Assembly (NCBI RefSeq): GCF_001691565.1
Contig: NZ_MAYO01000003.1
Coordinates: forward strand, 806,001 to 870,000
Reading direction: 5' to 3'
DNA from: Microbacterium oleivorans
GTDB lineage: Bacteria; Actinomycetota; Actinomycetes; Actinomycetales; Microbacteriaceae
DNA: 64,000 bases
The notes below the pieces were generated by a model, which did not search any database, was not told the origin of the DNA, and was given only the letters and a program-made list of their open reading frames with translations. Positions 42,550-50,572 of this stretch are shown one piece after another; position 1 is the first letter of the stretch; each line of letters starts with the position of its first letter. The position numbers and the translations under genes were made by a program.

Positions 42550-44429
42550 ACGATCCCCCGCTGCGCCGGTACCGTCGCGACCGCGTCGGCGGCCTCCGGC
42601 GTCGCTGCCACGGCCGCGGGCAACGCGGTCCTCACCCGCGCCAGGTACTGCAGACGCTTCGTCAGCTCGGCGATGCGCGCGTCGCGGTCCTGGGCGAAGC
42701 CTGCGGCGGGCTTGCGTGCCGCCTCGGCGGCGGCGGTGAGCGACCGGTGGATCTCGTCGGCCCGAGTTCCGAAGTGATCACGCGTCGCTCGCTGGATGGA
42801 GCGGAGTCTGTCGCGCAGCTGCTTGCCGACTTGGAAGGCGATCTCGTCGATGTACCGGCGGACCAGGTTCTTCGCCTCGTTCTGCCGTCGCGACAGCCGT
42901 GCCTGCGTGTCCTCGCGGTAGGCCCGACGCCCGACCAGGACGCCGGCGAGCAGCGACAGCGGGTTCAGCACCGCGAGCCCGATGACGCTCGTCGCGAGGC
43001 CGACCATGAGCACGCCCCCGTACGAGCCGCGCACACCGATGTAGATCTTCTCCCCCGCTGAGAGGGTCGGGGCGTCGAGCTCCGCCATCTCGTCGACCGG
43101 GTCGAGGACGCCGGTGATGTCGCCGACGTCGAGCTGCGGGATGTCCTCCTCGCCCTCGAGGAACTGCCCGGCGACCTCCTGTGCCAGCCACCGCTGACGG
43201 TCGTTGGTCCAGATGAACGTGTCGGCGACGGCCTCGCCGACGCGTTCGTCCAGCCACTGCGCGAACTCGCCCCAGACCGGTCCGGGATCGCCGGCTTCGA
43301 TGGCCTCCTCCGCCTGCCGCTGCACGCGGCGGAGGCGATCGCGGAGGTCGTGCTCGGTGTCGGCGATGAGGTCGGCTACCCCGTCGGTGAGTGTCGTCTG
43401 CCAGCGCGACGAGCGGCTGCGGAACTCCTCGGCCTGCCGCTTGGCGTCCTCGAGCCGCTCGATGATCTCCGGGGTGCGTTCCGGGTGCTGCAGAGCGGTC
43501 AACTCGGACCGGACGGCGATCGCGAGCTGCTCCACGACGTCGTGCAGGTCGGCCGCGGCGGCTCGGCGTTCGAGCTCGCCGGCGCGGTGCAGGACCTCGC
43601 TGTGGAGGTGCTGGATGAGTCGGGGGAATCCCGATTCCTCGTTCAGCTCGCGGTCCTGGCGGGCGGCCGCGGCGAGACGCAGGTCGCTCGAGACGGGGAA
43701 GACCGGGATCGGCCCGACGCTCTCGAGATGACGCTCGTCGATCCCGGCGATCTGACGCCACTGCGGGTACGCGTCGGTCTTGGTCACCACCGCCGACACG
43801 TGCGGCGACACCCGCACCGCCTGCGACAGCAGACGGATCTCGGGCGCCGTGTACTCCTGCGAGGCATCCGACACCATCAGCATGGCGTGCGCACCGGACA
43901 GCGCCGTGAGGGCGGAGAGCGCTCGGAACGCCTGCACGTCGCCGATTCCCGGGGAGTCGACGAGCCGCAGCCCGTTCTGGAGGATCTTGCGCGGCACCAG
44001 GATCTCGGCCCCGACGACCTCGCCGCCTTCGAATCGCGGCGCTTCGGCGGCGATGTACTGCCCCACATCGTCGATCGGCACCTCGTGTCGGGTGAGGTCC
44101 GGCGAAGAGGGATGCCGCACGAGGACGGCGGCGGAGGGTGAGTCACCGTATCCGACCACCGTCGGGATGCGCGTCGCGATGTCGTCGTCGACGGGGCAGA
44201 CCGGGGCCCCGACGATCGCATTGATCAGCTTGCTCTTGCCTTGCTTGTACTCCCCGACGACGAGGACCCGGACATACGGGTCGATCAACCGCGCCCGGCT
44301 CGCCGTCAACCGGTCGGCGAGATCTTCCCGCCCCCATTCGCGACTCGTCTTCCTGATCTCGTCCGCTACGCGCACGAGCGCGCCGGGAGTCTCTCCCAGC
44401 GCGCCCTGCTCCCCCACCGATTGCGGCAT
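42546..44429 (-). CDS. Dynamin-like GTPase (IniA-like)
   Basis: I choose the ATG at 44429 after GAGGGG (627 residues). The GTPase domain has G1 GEYKQGKS (59-66), G3 DSPGIGD (158-164) and G4 TKTD (216-219). A long helical region (about 275-440, coiled-coil-like ERLEDAKRQAEEFRSRSSRW) follows. A hydrophobic hairpin GVLMVGLATSVIGLAVLNPL and SLLAGVLVG (about 480-512) probably inserts into the membrane, and helices complete the stalk. This matches mycobacterial IniA, a bacterial dynamin able to deform or cut membranes. It has its own candidate promoter. Confidence 0.9.
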   Translation of the reverse strand: MPQSVGEQGALGETPGALVRVADEIRKTSREWGREDLADRLTASRARLIDPYVRVLVVGEYKQGKSKLINAIVGAPVCPVDDDIATRIPTVVGYGDSPSAAVLVRHPSSPDLTRHEVPIDDVGQYIAAEAPRFEGGEVVGAEILVPRKILQNGLRLVDSPGIGDVQAFRALSALTALSGAHAMLMVSDASQEYTAPEIRLLSQAVRVSPHVSAVVTKTDAYPQWRQIAGIDERHLESVGPIPVFPVSSDLRLAAAARQDRELNEESGFPRLIQHLHSEVLHRAGELERRAAAADLHDVVEQLAIAVRSELTALQHPERTPEIIERLEDAKRQAEEFRSRSSRWQTTLTDGVADLIADTEHDLRDRLRRVQRQAEEAIEAGDPGPVWGEFAQWLDERVGEAVADTFIWTNDRQRWLAQEVAGQFLEGEEDIPQLDVGDITGVLDPVDEMAELDAPTLSAGEKIYIGVRGSYGGVLMVGLATSVIGLAVLNPLSLLAGVLVGRRAYREDTQARLSRRQNEAKNLVRRYIDEIAFQVGKQLRDRLRSIQRATRDHFGTRADEIHRSLTAAAEAARKPAAGFAQDRDARIAELTKRLQYLARVRTALPAAVAATPEAADAVATVPAQRGIV

Positions 44430-44449
44430 GTGTGTCCCCTCGCATCCAC

Positions 44450-44542
44450 GTCGTTGCGGATACTCCCCCAGCGGCACCGTACCGACTCCCCGTCATGCCG
44501 ACAAGGGATGCCGGCGGAAGGCGCTCCTGCATCCGCAACGAC
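44450..44542 (-). promoter_or_regulatory. 12-bp inverted repeats flanking the IniA-like promoter
   Basis: GTCGTTGCGGAT at 44450-44461 and its exact complement ATCCGCAACGAC at 44531-44542 are separated by 69 bases. They bracket the promoter at 44476-44504. The arms could be two half-sites for a looping regulator. Confidence 0.6.
44476..44504 (-). promoter_or_regulatory. Candidate promoter of the dynamin pair
   Basis: The minus strand has TTGTCG, a 17-base spacer and TACGGT, 47 bases before the IniA-like ATG and inside the flanking inverted repeats. Confidence 0.55.
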
Positions 44543-44551
44543 ATGATTGGC

Positions 44552-44586
44552 TCTCGTCCCGCACCCGAGTCGGGTGCGGGACGAGA
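44552..44586. terminator. Large hairpin between the repeat-protein gene and the dynamin pair
   Basis: A 35-base perfect palindrome (TCTCGTCCCGCACCCGA, G, complement) lies 12 bases after the repeat-protein stop. No T-run follows on the minus strand, so it may act as a partial terminator or RNA-stabilising hairpin that sets the ratio between the genes. Confidence 0.6.
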
Positions 44587-44598
44587 CGTGGTCGTGAC

Positions 44599-45915
44599 TC
44601 AGAACGCGGTGTCCGCGTCGGCGTCCGGGACCTCGACGTTCATACCGCCGTCATCCGCGACGGAGTTGTCGTCACCCGTCGTCCAGATGTTCGTCGAGTC
44701 ATCGTCCGTCCACGTGGTGGTGGGCGAGAATTCGGCATTGAACTGCTCGTTCATCGAGTCGGAGATCGAGGTGTTGATCTGACTCATGTCCGTCAGGGAC
44801 TCGTCGACGTTGAACGAGTCCGAGATCGACACGTTCGTGTTGATCGAGTTGTCGGAGTTGTCCATCCAGTCGGTCGAGTTGTCGGAGTTGTCCGAGTTGT
44901 CGGAGTTGTCCGCCCAGTTGCTCGTGTTCGCCGAATCCGTCCAGGTGTTCGTGTTGATGGTGCTGCCGATCACGGCGTCACCACCCACGTCGTAGTTCAC
45001 CGAGTTGTCGACGGAGTTGTCCCACCAGGCGTCGCCGCCCGCCGCGACGGAGCCGTCGCCGCTGGCCACGTGGGCCGAGGAGCCGGATCCGATCGTGACG
45101 TCGCCGCCGGCACTGATGTTGCCGTTGACGGACTGGTCGACGTTCGTGGAGTTGAACGACACGTTGCCCGAGACGCTGCCGAGGCCGGCTGCGGGAGCGG
45201 CGCCGCCGTCCCCGAAGGTGGTGTTGTACTGCCGCACGCCGACGTTGTACTGGTCCCAGTCGATGTGCTGGTTGTACGAGTTCTCGTTGCCGGAGTTGGT
45301 GTTCGAGTTGTCGGAGCTGTCGTTGTACGAGTCGTTGACCGAGTTGTTCGAGTTGTCGGAGCTGTCGGAGTTGTCCGAGTTGTCGTTGTTCGAGTCGGTC
45401 CAGCTGTTGCCCGAGTCGTTCGTCGAGTTGTCGGAGTTGTCGCTGTTGTCCGAGTTGTCGCTGTTGTCGTTCACCGAGTTGTCCGAGTTGTCGCTGTTGT
45501 CCGAGTTGTCGCTGTTGTCGGAGTTGTCGGAGTTGTCGGTCCACGAGTTGTCGTTGTTCGAGTCGTTCGTGGAGTTGTCCGAGTCATCGGAGTTGTCGTT
45601 GTACGAGTCGTTCGTGGAGTTGTCCGAGTTGTCGTTCTCGGAGTCGGTCTTCGAGCTGTCCGACGAGTTGTCGCTGTTGTCGGAGTTGTCCGAGTTGTCG
45701 GAGTTGTCCGAGTTGTCGCTGTTGTCCGAGTTGTCGGTGTCGGTCGAGTTGTCGTTGCCGGAGTCCGTCGTCGACGCGTCGGTGGTGACGCTGTTGTCGG
45801 AGTTGTCGGTGTTCCCGGAGTCGTTGACGCTGTTGTCGGAGTCGTCGTTCGTCGAGTTGTCGTTGTAGGAGTCGGTCGCCTCAGCAACGGCGCTGAGGAA
45901 GTTGTTGTCGGCCAC
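44599..45915 (-). CDS. Asp-Asn-Ser repeat protein sharing a module with the IniB-like protein
   Basis: The 438-residue protein starts with GTG after GAGAGGAC. Residues about 15-215 are dominated by tandem Asp-Asn-Ser triplets with variants (STNDS, SWTD, SYNDN). Residues 255-324 are a module gaplessly alignable with residues 104-173 of the IniB-like protein (37/70 identities; STNVDQSVNGNISAGGD, VASGDGSVAAGGD, VGGDAVIGSTI). More SDN triplets and a polar tail follow. There is almost no Lys, Arg or hydrophobic core, and no signal peptide or IniB N-terminal domain. It is probably a disordered or beta-solenoid scaffold. It is the first gene of the minus-strand operon. Confidence 0.8.
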   Translation of the reverse strand: MADNNFLSAVAEATDSYNDNSTNDDSDNSVNDSGNTDNSDNSVTTDASTTDSGNDNSTDTDNSDNSDNSDNSDNSDNSDNSDNSSDSSKTDSENDNSDNSTNDSYNDNSDDSDNSTNDSNNDNSWTDNSDNSDNSDNSDNSDNSDNSVNDNSDNSDNSDNSDNSTNDSGNSWTDSNNDNSDNSDSSDNSNNSVNDSYNDSSDNSNTNSGNENSYNQHIDWDQYNVGVRQYNTTFGDGGAAPAAGLGSVSGNVSFNSTNVDQSVNGNISAGGDVTIGSGSSAHVASGDGSVAAGGDAWWDNSVDNSVNYDVGGDAVIGSTINTNTWTDSANTSNWADNSDNSDNSDNSTDWMDNSDNSINTNVSISDSFNVDESLTDMSQINTSISDSMNEQFNAEFSPTTTWTDDDSTNIWTTGDDNSVADDGGMNVEVPDADADTAF

Positions 45916-46102
45916 GGGTGAGTCCTCTCATCTGGCGCATGTCGCGCTCGTTGCGACGAGTCTCGTTCGCGAGGCGAATCGAGGCATCGGGGGAAATCCC
46001 CCCACTCGGCATGCGTTCCCCGGGGTACTCGGGGAACCCCACCGCCCGGGGAGGGGGATCCGTGGCCGCACGTCCGATGCCGACGGGGGATGCCGCGGAA
46101 AC
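45916..46102 (-). promoter_or_regulatory. Control region of the repeat-protein gene with palindromes
   Basis: This gap contains the imperfect palindrome GTTCCCCGGGGTACTCGGGGAAC (46014-46036, described on the plus strand) with 8-base arms, and the motif GGGGGAAATCCCCC at 45991-46004. Both are candidate operator sites. No consensus promoter is clear. Confidence 0.35.
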
Positions 46103-46108
46103 TAGGCT
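46103..46108 (+). promoter_or_regulatory. -10 element of a leaderless methyltransferase transcript
   Basis: TAGGCT ends 6 bases before the ATG at 46115 and no ribosome binding site is present. Confidence 0.5.
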
Positions 46109-46114
46109 GGCCGG

Positions 46115-47314
46115 ATGGAACAGGCCGAGCTCACCGCCCTGCTGACCGCGGAGGGCCTTCGCATGGTCGACGAGGTGGGCCCCCTCGCGTCGACGGCGGA
46201 GGTCGCCGGCGCGGTGTCGCGTTTGCGGGCCGCGGGGCACTCCCCCGATCTCGTGTCGGCTGTCGTGGGGCAGGCCCACCTCCGCGTGCGGGCTGTCGCG
46301 AAGTTCGGCCCGTTCGCAGACCGCATGCTCTTCACCCGAGCGGGCCTCGAGCAGGCGACACGACTCGAGGTCGCTGCGCGTCACGCCGGGCGGTTCCGGG
46401 ATGCCGGGGTGCAGCGCGTCGCGGACCTCGGCTGCGGCATCGGGGGTGACGCACTCGGCATGGCGGGTCTGGGGCTCGACGTCCTCGCCGTCGACGCCGA
46501 CGAGACCACCGCTGCCCTCGCGGCCTACAACCTCGCACCGTTCGGCGAGGCGGTCACCGTCCGGAGCGGCCTCGCCGAGGAGACGGACCTCGACGGCTGG
46601 GACGCCGTGTGGCTCGACCCGGCGCGCCGCACCGCGGGCCACTCCGAGACCTCCCGCACCCGTCCGGAGGACTGGTCTCCCTCACTGGATTGGGCCTTCG
46701 CCCTCGCCGAGCGGACGCCGGTGGGCATCAAGCTCGGACCGGGACTCGATCGCGACCTCATCCCCGAGGGCGTCGAGGCGCAGTGGGTCAGCGTCGACGG
46801 TTCGACCGTCGAACTCGTGCTCTGGTCAGGTTCACTGCGACGCGAGGGCGTCCGCCGCGCGGCGCTCGTCATCCGCGGCGGTTCCGCGGCGGAGCTCACG
46901 GCCCCGGCGGACTCGCCCGACGAGCCGGTGCGAGAGCTCGGCGCCTTCCTCCACGAACCCGAGGGGGCCGTCATCCGCGCGCGTCTGATCGGCGAGGTCG
47001 CCCGCGGGCTGGAGGCGGGGATGCTCGCTGACGGGATCGCCTACCTGACGTCGGATGCCGCGGTGACGAACCCGTTCGTGCAGTCGTTCCGCGTGCGCGA
47101 GGTCCTGCCGGTCAAGGTGCCTGCGATCAACGCCGCCTTGCAGGCGAGGGGGATCGGAACGATCGAGATCAAGAAGCGCGGGGTCGATGTGGACCCGGCG
47201 CAGTTCCGGCGCAAGCTCGCGCTGCGTGGCGATGCGGCTGCGACGCTGGTCCTCACGCGCCTGGGCGAGGGGCCGAAGGCGAAGCGGGTCGCCGTGCTCG
47301 CCGAGCGCGTCTGA
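46115..47314 (+). CDS. Class I SAM methyltransferase with THUMP-like C-terminal domain
   Basis: The 399-residue protein has a helical N-terminus (1-75), a Rossmann methyltransferase domain with SAM motif VADLGCGIGGDALGMAGLGL followed by VLAVDADE (about 108-132), the catalytic-type motif DAVWLDPARRTAG, and a C-terminal THUMP-like domain (about 310-395; GIGTIEIKKRGVDVDPAQFR). The architecture suggests RNA methylation, but the target is unknown. It converges with the DUF4190 gene, with one base between stops. Confidence 0.85.
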   Translation: MEQAELTALLTAEGLRMVDEVGPLASTAEVAGAVSRLRAAGHSPDLVSAVVGQAHLRVRAVAKFGPFADRMLFTRAGLEQATRLEVAARHAGRFRDAGVQRVADLGCGIGGDALGMAGLGLDVLAVDADETTAALAAYNLAPFGEAVTVRSGLAEETDLDGWDAVWLDPARRTAGHSETSRTRPEDWSPSLDWAFALAERTPVGIKLGPGLDRDLIPEGVEAQWVSVDGSTVELVLWSGSLRREGVRRAALVIRGGSAAELTAPADSPDEPVRELGAFLHEPEGAVIRARLIGEVARGLEAGMLADGIAYLTSDAAVTNPFVQSFRVREVLPVKVPAINAALQARGIGTIEIKKRGVDVDPAQFRRKLALRGDAAATLVLTRLGEGPKAKRVAVLAERV

Positions 47315-47315
47315 G

Positions 47316-47810
47316 TCAGCCGAACAGAGCGCCCTGCGACGCGGCCCACCAGAGCCACCCGGCGCTGTAGATCAGCGACGCGACGCTGAGCCCGAGCCCC
47401 CAGAGCGCGGTCTCTCGTCGTTCCCACGGACGGCGGAGCGCCAGGACGGCGAGGACTGTGCCGATGATGCCGACGGGGAATCCCCACCCGACGAAACAGG
47501 CGAGGACGAAGCCGAGGACACCGAACAGGAGCGACCATCCTGCACTCCGCGGGAGGGCGGGCTGCTGCGGGATCCACCGCACGTCGGGCGAGATCTCGTC
47601 GTCCGGGTCGGGGTGCACGGCAAGGGGCGGCGCGACGGGGAGCGGCTGCGTCAACTCGCGCTGGAACCCGCCGCGGTGGACGCCGGGGAGCGCGGAGTCG
47701 GTCGGCGCGGGCGCGAGATCCTCCGACGCGGGCTCGACGATGGGGCCCCGTGAGGAAGAGATGGGGCTCTGCGGCGCAGAGGCGGGGCGCGGCATCCGCT
47801 CGTCGGTCAT
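47316..47810 (-). CDS. DUF4190-type small membrane protein
   Basis: The 164-residue protein has about 85 disordered Pro/Ser-rich residues and then two to three membrane segments ([35 protein letters not shown], and [17 protein letters not shown]). This matches small DUF4190 proteins. The function is unknown. Its start overlaps the tsaD stop by 4 bases, so it rides at the end of the tsa operon. Confidence 0.75.
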   Translation of the reverse strand: MTDERMPRPASAPQSPISSSRGPIVEPASEDLAPAPTDSALPGVHRGGFQRELTQPLPVAPPLAVHPDPDDEISPDVRWIPQQPALPRSAGWSLLFGVLGFVLACFVGWGFPVGIIGTVLAVLALRRPWERRETALWGLGLSVASLIYSAGWLWWAASQGALFG

Positions 47811-48865
47811 GACGACGCCGCCACCTGGATCGTCGTGACCGGAAGGGTGGAGTCCGCGCCGAAGGCGAGGGTCGAGGCGGGGTGTCCGCTCATGATGAGC
47901 TCGGACGCGAGCGCCGCGATCATGGCGCCGTTGTCGGTGCAGAGCGAGAGCGGCGGTATGCGGACGGCGACACCCGCGGCCTCGGCGCGCTCGAGGGCGA
48001 CGTCGCGCAGACGCTTGTTCGCGATGACGCCGCCGCCCAGCAGCAGACGCGGCACGTCGTGGCGCGCGCAGGCGTCGAGGGCTTTGGTGACGAGGACGTC
48101 GACGACGGCTTCGCGGAAGGATGCCGCGACGTCGGGCACCGACACCGGTTGTCCCGCCGCCTCGTGCTGCTCGACCCAGCGCGCGACGGCGGTCTTCAGC
48201 CCGGAGAACGAGAAGTCGTACCGGTGCTCGGCCATGTCGGAGGCCCGGGACATGCCGCGCGGGAACCGGATGGCGTTCGGATCCCCGGTGGACGCGGCGC
48301 GGTCGATCTCAGGCCCGCCCGGGTAGGGCAGGCCGAGGATGCGGGCGATCTTGTCGAAGGCCTCGCCGGCGGCGTCGTCCATCGTCTCGCCGAGGAGCTC
48401 GACGTCCGAGACGAGATCGCGCACCAGCAGGAGCGACGTGTGTCCGCCGCTGACGAGCAGGGCGACGGTGGGGTACTCGACCTCGTCGCCGGTGAGGATG
48501 TCGGCGGCGATGTGGCCGACGAGGTGGTTCACGGCGTAGAGCGGCTTGTCGAGGCTGACGGCGAGGGCCTTCGCGGCTCCGACCCCGACCATGAGCGCAC
48601 CGGCGAGACCGGGTCCGCTCGTGACGGCGACCGCGTCGATGTCGGTGAGGACGACCTGCGCCTCGGCGAGCGCCGCCTCGATGGCGGGTTGCAACGCCTC
48701 GAGGTGGGCGCGGGCTGCGACCTCGGGCACGACGCCGCCGTATCGGGCGTGCTCGTCCATCGAGCTCGCGATGGTGTTCGACAGCAGGGTGCGGCCTCGG
48801 ACGATGCCGATGCCGGTTTCGTCGCAGCTCGTCTCGATGCCCAGAACGAGGGGTTCGCGCGTCAT
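47807..48865 (-). CDS. tsaD: tRNA N6-threonylcarbamoyladenosine transferase TsaD
   Basis: The 352-residue protein transfers the threonylcarbamoyl group to A37 of ANN-decoding tRNAs. It has the ASKHA fold with [15 protein letters not shown], the metal motif [11 protein letters not shown] (HxxxH), [13 protein letters not shown] and [12 protein letters not shown]. It is co-encoded with tsaB, tsaE and rimI. The start is 1 base from the rimI stop. Confidence 0.97.
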   Translation of the reverse strand: MTREPLVLGIETSCDETGIGIVRGRTLLSNTIASSMDEHARYGGVVPEVAARAHLEALQPAIEAALAEAQVVLTDIDAVAVTSGPGLAGALMVGVGAAKALAVSLDKPLYAVNHLVGHIAADILTGDEVEYPTVALLVSGGHTSLLLVRDLVSDVELLGETMDDAAGEAFDKIARILGLPYPGGPEIDRAASTGDPNAIRFPRGMSRASDMAEHRYDFSFSGLKTAVARWVEQHEAAGQPVSVPDVAASFREAVVDVLVTKALDACARHDVPRLLLGGGVIANKRLRDVALERAEAAGVAVRIPPLSLCTDNGAMIAALASELIMSGHPASTLAFGADSTLPVTTIQVAASS

Positions 48866-48866
48866 G

Positions 48867-49364
48867 TCAGCACCAGCCCTTCTCGGCCGTCGGTGCGGCG
48901 GTCGTGCGTGCCTCCCAGGCGACGAGGTTCAGCTGCATCACGACCGCGTCGACGTCGTCGGGCTGGTAGTACCGGGGGCGGCGGCCGACCTCGACGAAGC
49001 CCTCCGACAGGTACAGCGCGGTTGCGCCGGGGTTGTCTGCCCGCACCTCGAGGAACATCTCGCGCGCGCCGCGACTGCGAGCCGTGGTCAGCAGTTCGCG
49101 CAGCAGCGCGCGGCCGCGGCCATGACCCCGCGCGTCGGCGGCGATAGCGATGGTCTGGATGTCGGCATCCGTTGCGCCCTGCACGGCCCGAACACCGCCG
49201 TAGCCGACGAGGCGACCGGCCTCGACGTCGACGACGTAGCGCCCGTGGGGCGAGGCGAGTTCACCCGCCATGAGGGCGTCGCTCCAGGCATCGGTCGGGA
49301 ACGAGGCACGCTCGAGGCGCATGATGTCGTCGAGGTCGTCGCCGGTGGCGGTGCGGAGGGTCAC
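48867..49364 (-). CDS. rimI: Ribosomal protein alanine N-acetyltransferase RimI
   Basis: The 165-residue GNAT protein starts [20 protein letters not shown], typical of RimI, and has the acetyl-CoA loop [16 protein letters not shown]. It acetylates the N-terminus of protein S18 or other targets. It overlaps tsaB by 4 bases. Confidence 0.9.
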   Translation of the reverse strand: MTLRTATGDDLDDIMRLERASFPTDAWSDALMAGELASPHGRYVVDVEAGRLVGYGGVRAVQGATDADIQTIAIAADARGHGRGRALLRELLTTARSRGAREMFLEVRADNPGATALYLSEGFVEVGRRPRYYQPDDVDAVVMQLNLVAWEARTTAAPTAEKGWC

Positions 49365-50029
49365 TGGCCGACCTTCTTCCGCGGGCCGGGCATGGTGACG
49401 TCGGGAGCGCGCAGGTACAGCGGCTCGCCCAGGTCTTCGACGCGGCCGGCGGCGACGGCGCGCGCCGCGACGAGGGCGACCATGGCGCCCGGGATGACCG
49501 TCGTATCGCGCCGCTCGGCGCCGTGCTCGGCGAGGGCGGCGTCGATGTCGTCCCGCTTGACGAGCGTCGCGTCGGTGACGCGCACCGGCAGGCCGTCGTC
49601 GTCGATCCCGTCGTAGACCGTGAACGCGAACTCTTTGCGGCGCGCGTCGGTGACGACCGCGAAGCGGGGGACGTCGGCGAACGGGTCGGTGAGCAGCACC
49701 GCGAGGGCGGCCGCATCGTGGCTCCGCACCGGGACGACCGGGATGCCGCGGCCCAGGGCGAACGCGCGCGCCGCCGCGATCCCGACTCGAAGCCCCGTGA
49801 ACGGGCCGGGGCCCATGCCCGCAGCGACGTGGGTCAGGGCGACGGGTTCGGAAGCCCCGGTCGCGCCGATGGGGCCGAGCGCGGCATCCGTCATCGCCGT
49901 CTCGAGCAGCGTGCCGATGATCTCGGCGTGACCGAGGGCATCGGCACTGGCGGCATCCGCTCGCACCGCACCGTCCGCGTCGATCACGGCGACGGCCGTG
50001 CCGAGGGAGGTGTCGATGCCGAGGATCAC
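49361..50029 (-). CDS. tsaB: tRNA threonylcarbamoyladenosine biosynthesis protein TsaB
   Basis: The 222-residue protein starts ILGIDTSLGTAVAVIDADG and has GMGPGPFTGLRVGIAAARAF, diagnostic of TsaB, the TsaD partner and scaffold. It lies in the tsaE-tsaB-rimI-tsaD order. Confidence 0.96.
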   Translation of the reverse strand: MILGIDTSLGTAVAVIDADGAVRADAASADALGHAEIIGTLLETAMTDAALGPIGATGASEPVALTHVAAGMGPGPFTGLRVGIAAARAFALGRGIPVVPVRSHDAAALAVLLTDPFADVPRFAVVTDARRKEFAFTVYDGIDDDGLPVRVTDATLVKRDDIDAALAEHGAERRDTTVIPGAMVALVAARAVAAGRVEDLGEPLYLRAPDVTMPGPRKKVGQ

Positions 50030-50068
50030 AGGATCAAGGGTATCCGGGCAGACGGAGGCCGAGCGGCG

Positions 50069-50572
50069 TCAGGGGCGGCGCGTGACCGTGACGATGCGCG
50101 GCGCGGCGTCCTCGAGCTCGGCCGCGTAGTGGCCGGTGGTGCCGCAGGCGTTGTCGATGCCGGTGCCGCTCCAGCCGCGTTCGATCTCGAGCTCCCACCA
50201 CGCGTCGACGAGACCGTCGACCATGCCGCGCCCCCACTCGACGATCGTGACGGCGTTGTCGGGATCGAGGCCCAGGTCGTCGAGTTCGGCGGGCGAGCCG
50301 AGCCGGTAGGCGTCGACGTGCACGAGCGGCGGGCCGCCGACCTCGGACGGGTGCGTGCGCGCGATGACGAAGGTGGGGCTCTGCACGGGACCGCGGATGC
50401 CGAGGCCCGCACCGATCCCGCGGGTGAGGGTCGTCTTGCCCGCGCCGAGCGGACCGGTCAGCACGAGCAGGTCGCCCGCCGTAAGCGCGGCGCCCAGCTC
50501 CCGCCCGAGCGCCTCCATGTCGTCCGGCGAGGCGATCTCGCGACGTCCCTCGAACTGCTCGATTCCGGTCAT
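50069..50572 (-). CDS. tsaE: tRNA threonylcarbamoyladenosine biosynthesis ATPase TsaE
   Basis: The 167-residue protein has Walker A LTGPLGAGKTTLTRGIGAG, QSPTFVIARTH and HVDAYRL, with WGRG near the end of the core, all TsaE hallmarks. I set the start at the ATG at 50572, which overlaps the alr stop; the longer open frame upstream is the alr shadow. Confidence 0.95.
   Translation of the reverse strand: MTGIEQFEGRREIASPDDMEALGRELGAALTAGDLLVLTGPLGAGKTTLTRGIGAGLGIRGPVQSPTFVIARTHPSEVGGPPLVHVDAYRLGSPAELDDLGLDPDNAVTIVEWGRGMVDGLVDAWWELEIERGWSGTGIDNACGTTGHYAAELEDAAPRIVTVTRRP

Noticed and set aside
43780-45921. 713-codon plus-strand frame rich in Val-Gly-Val-Val opposite the Asp-Asn-Ser repeats
   Set aside because: It crosses the IniA-like gene and the repeat gene in antisense. 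The Val-rich pattern is the mirror of the GAC/AAC/TCN codons of the real protein.
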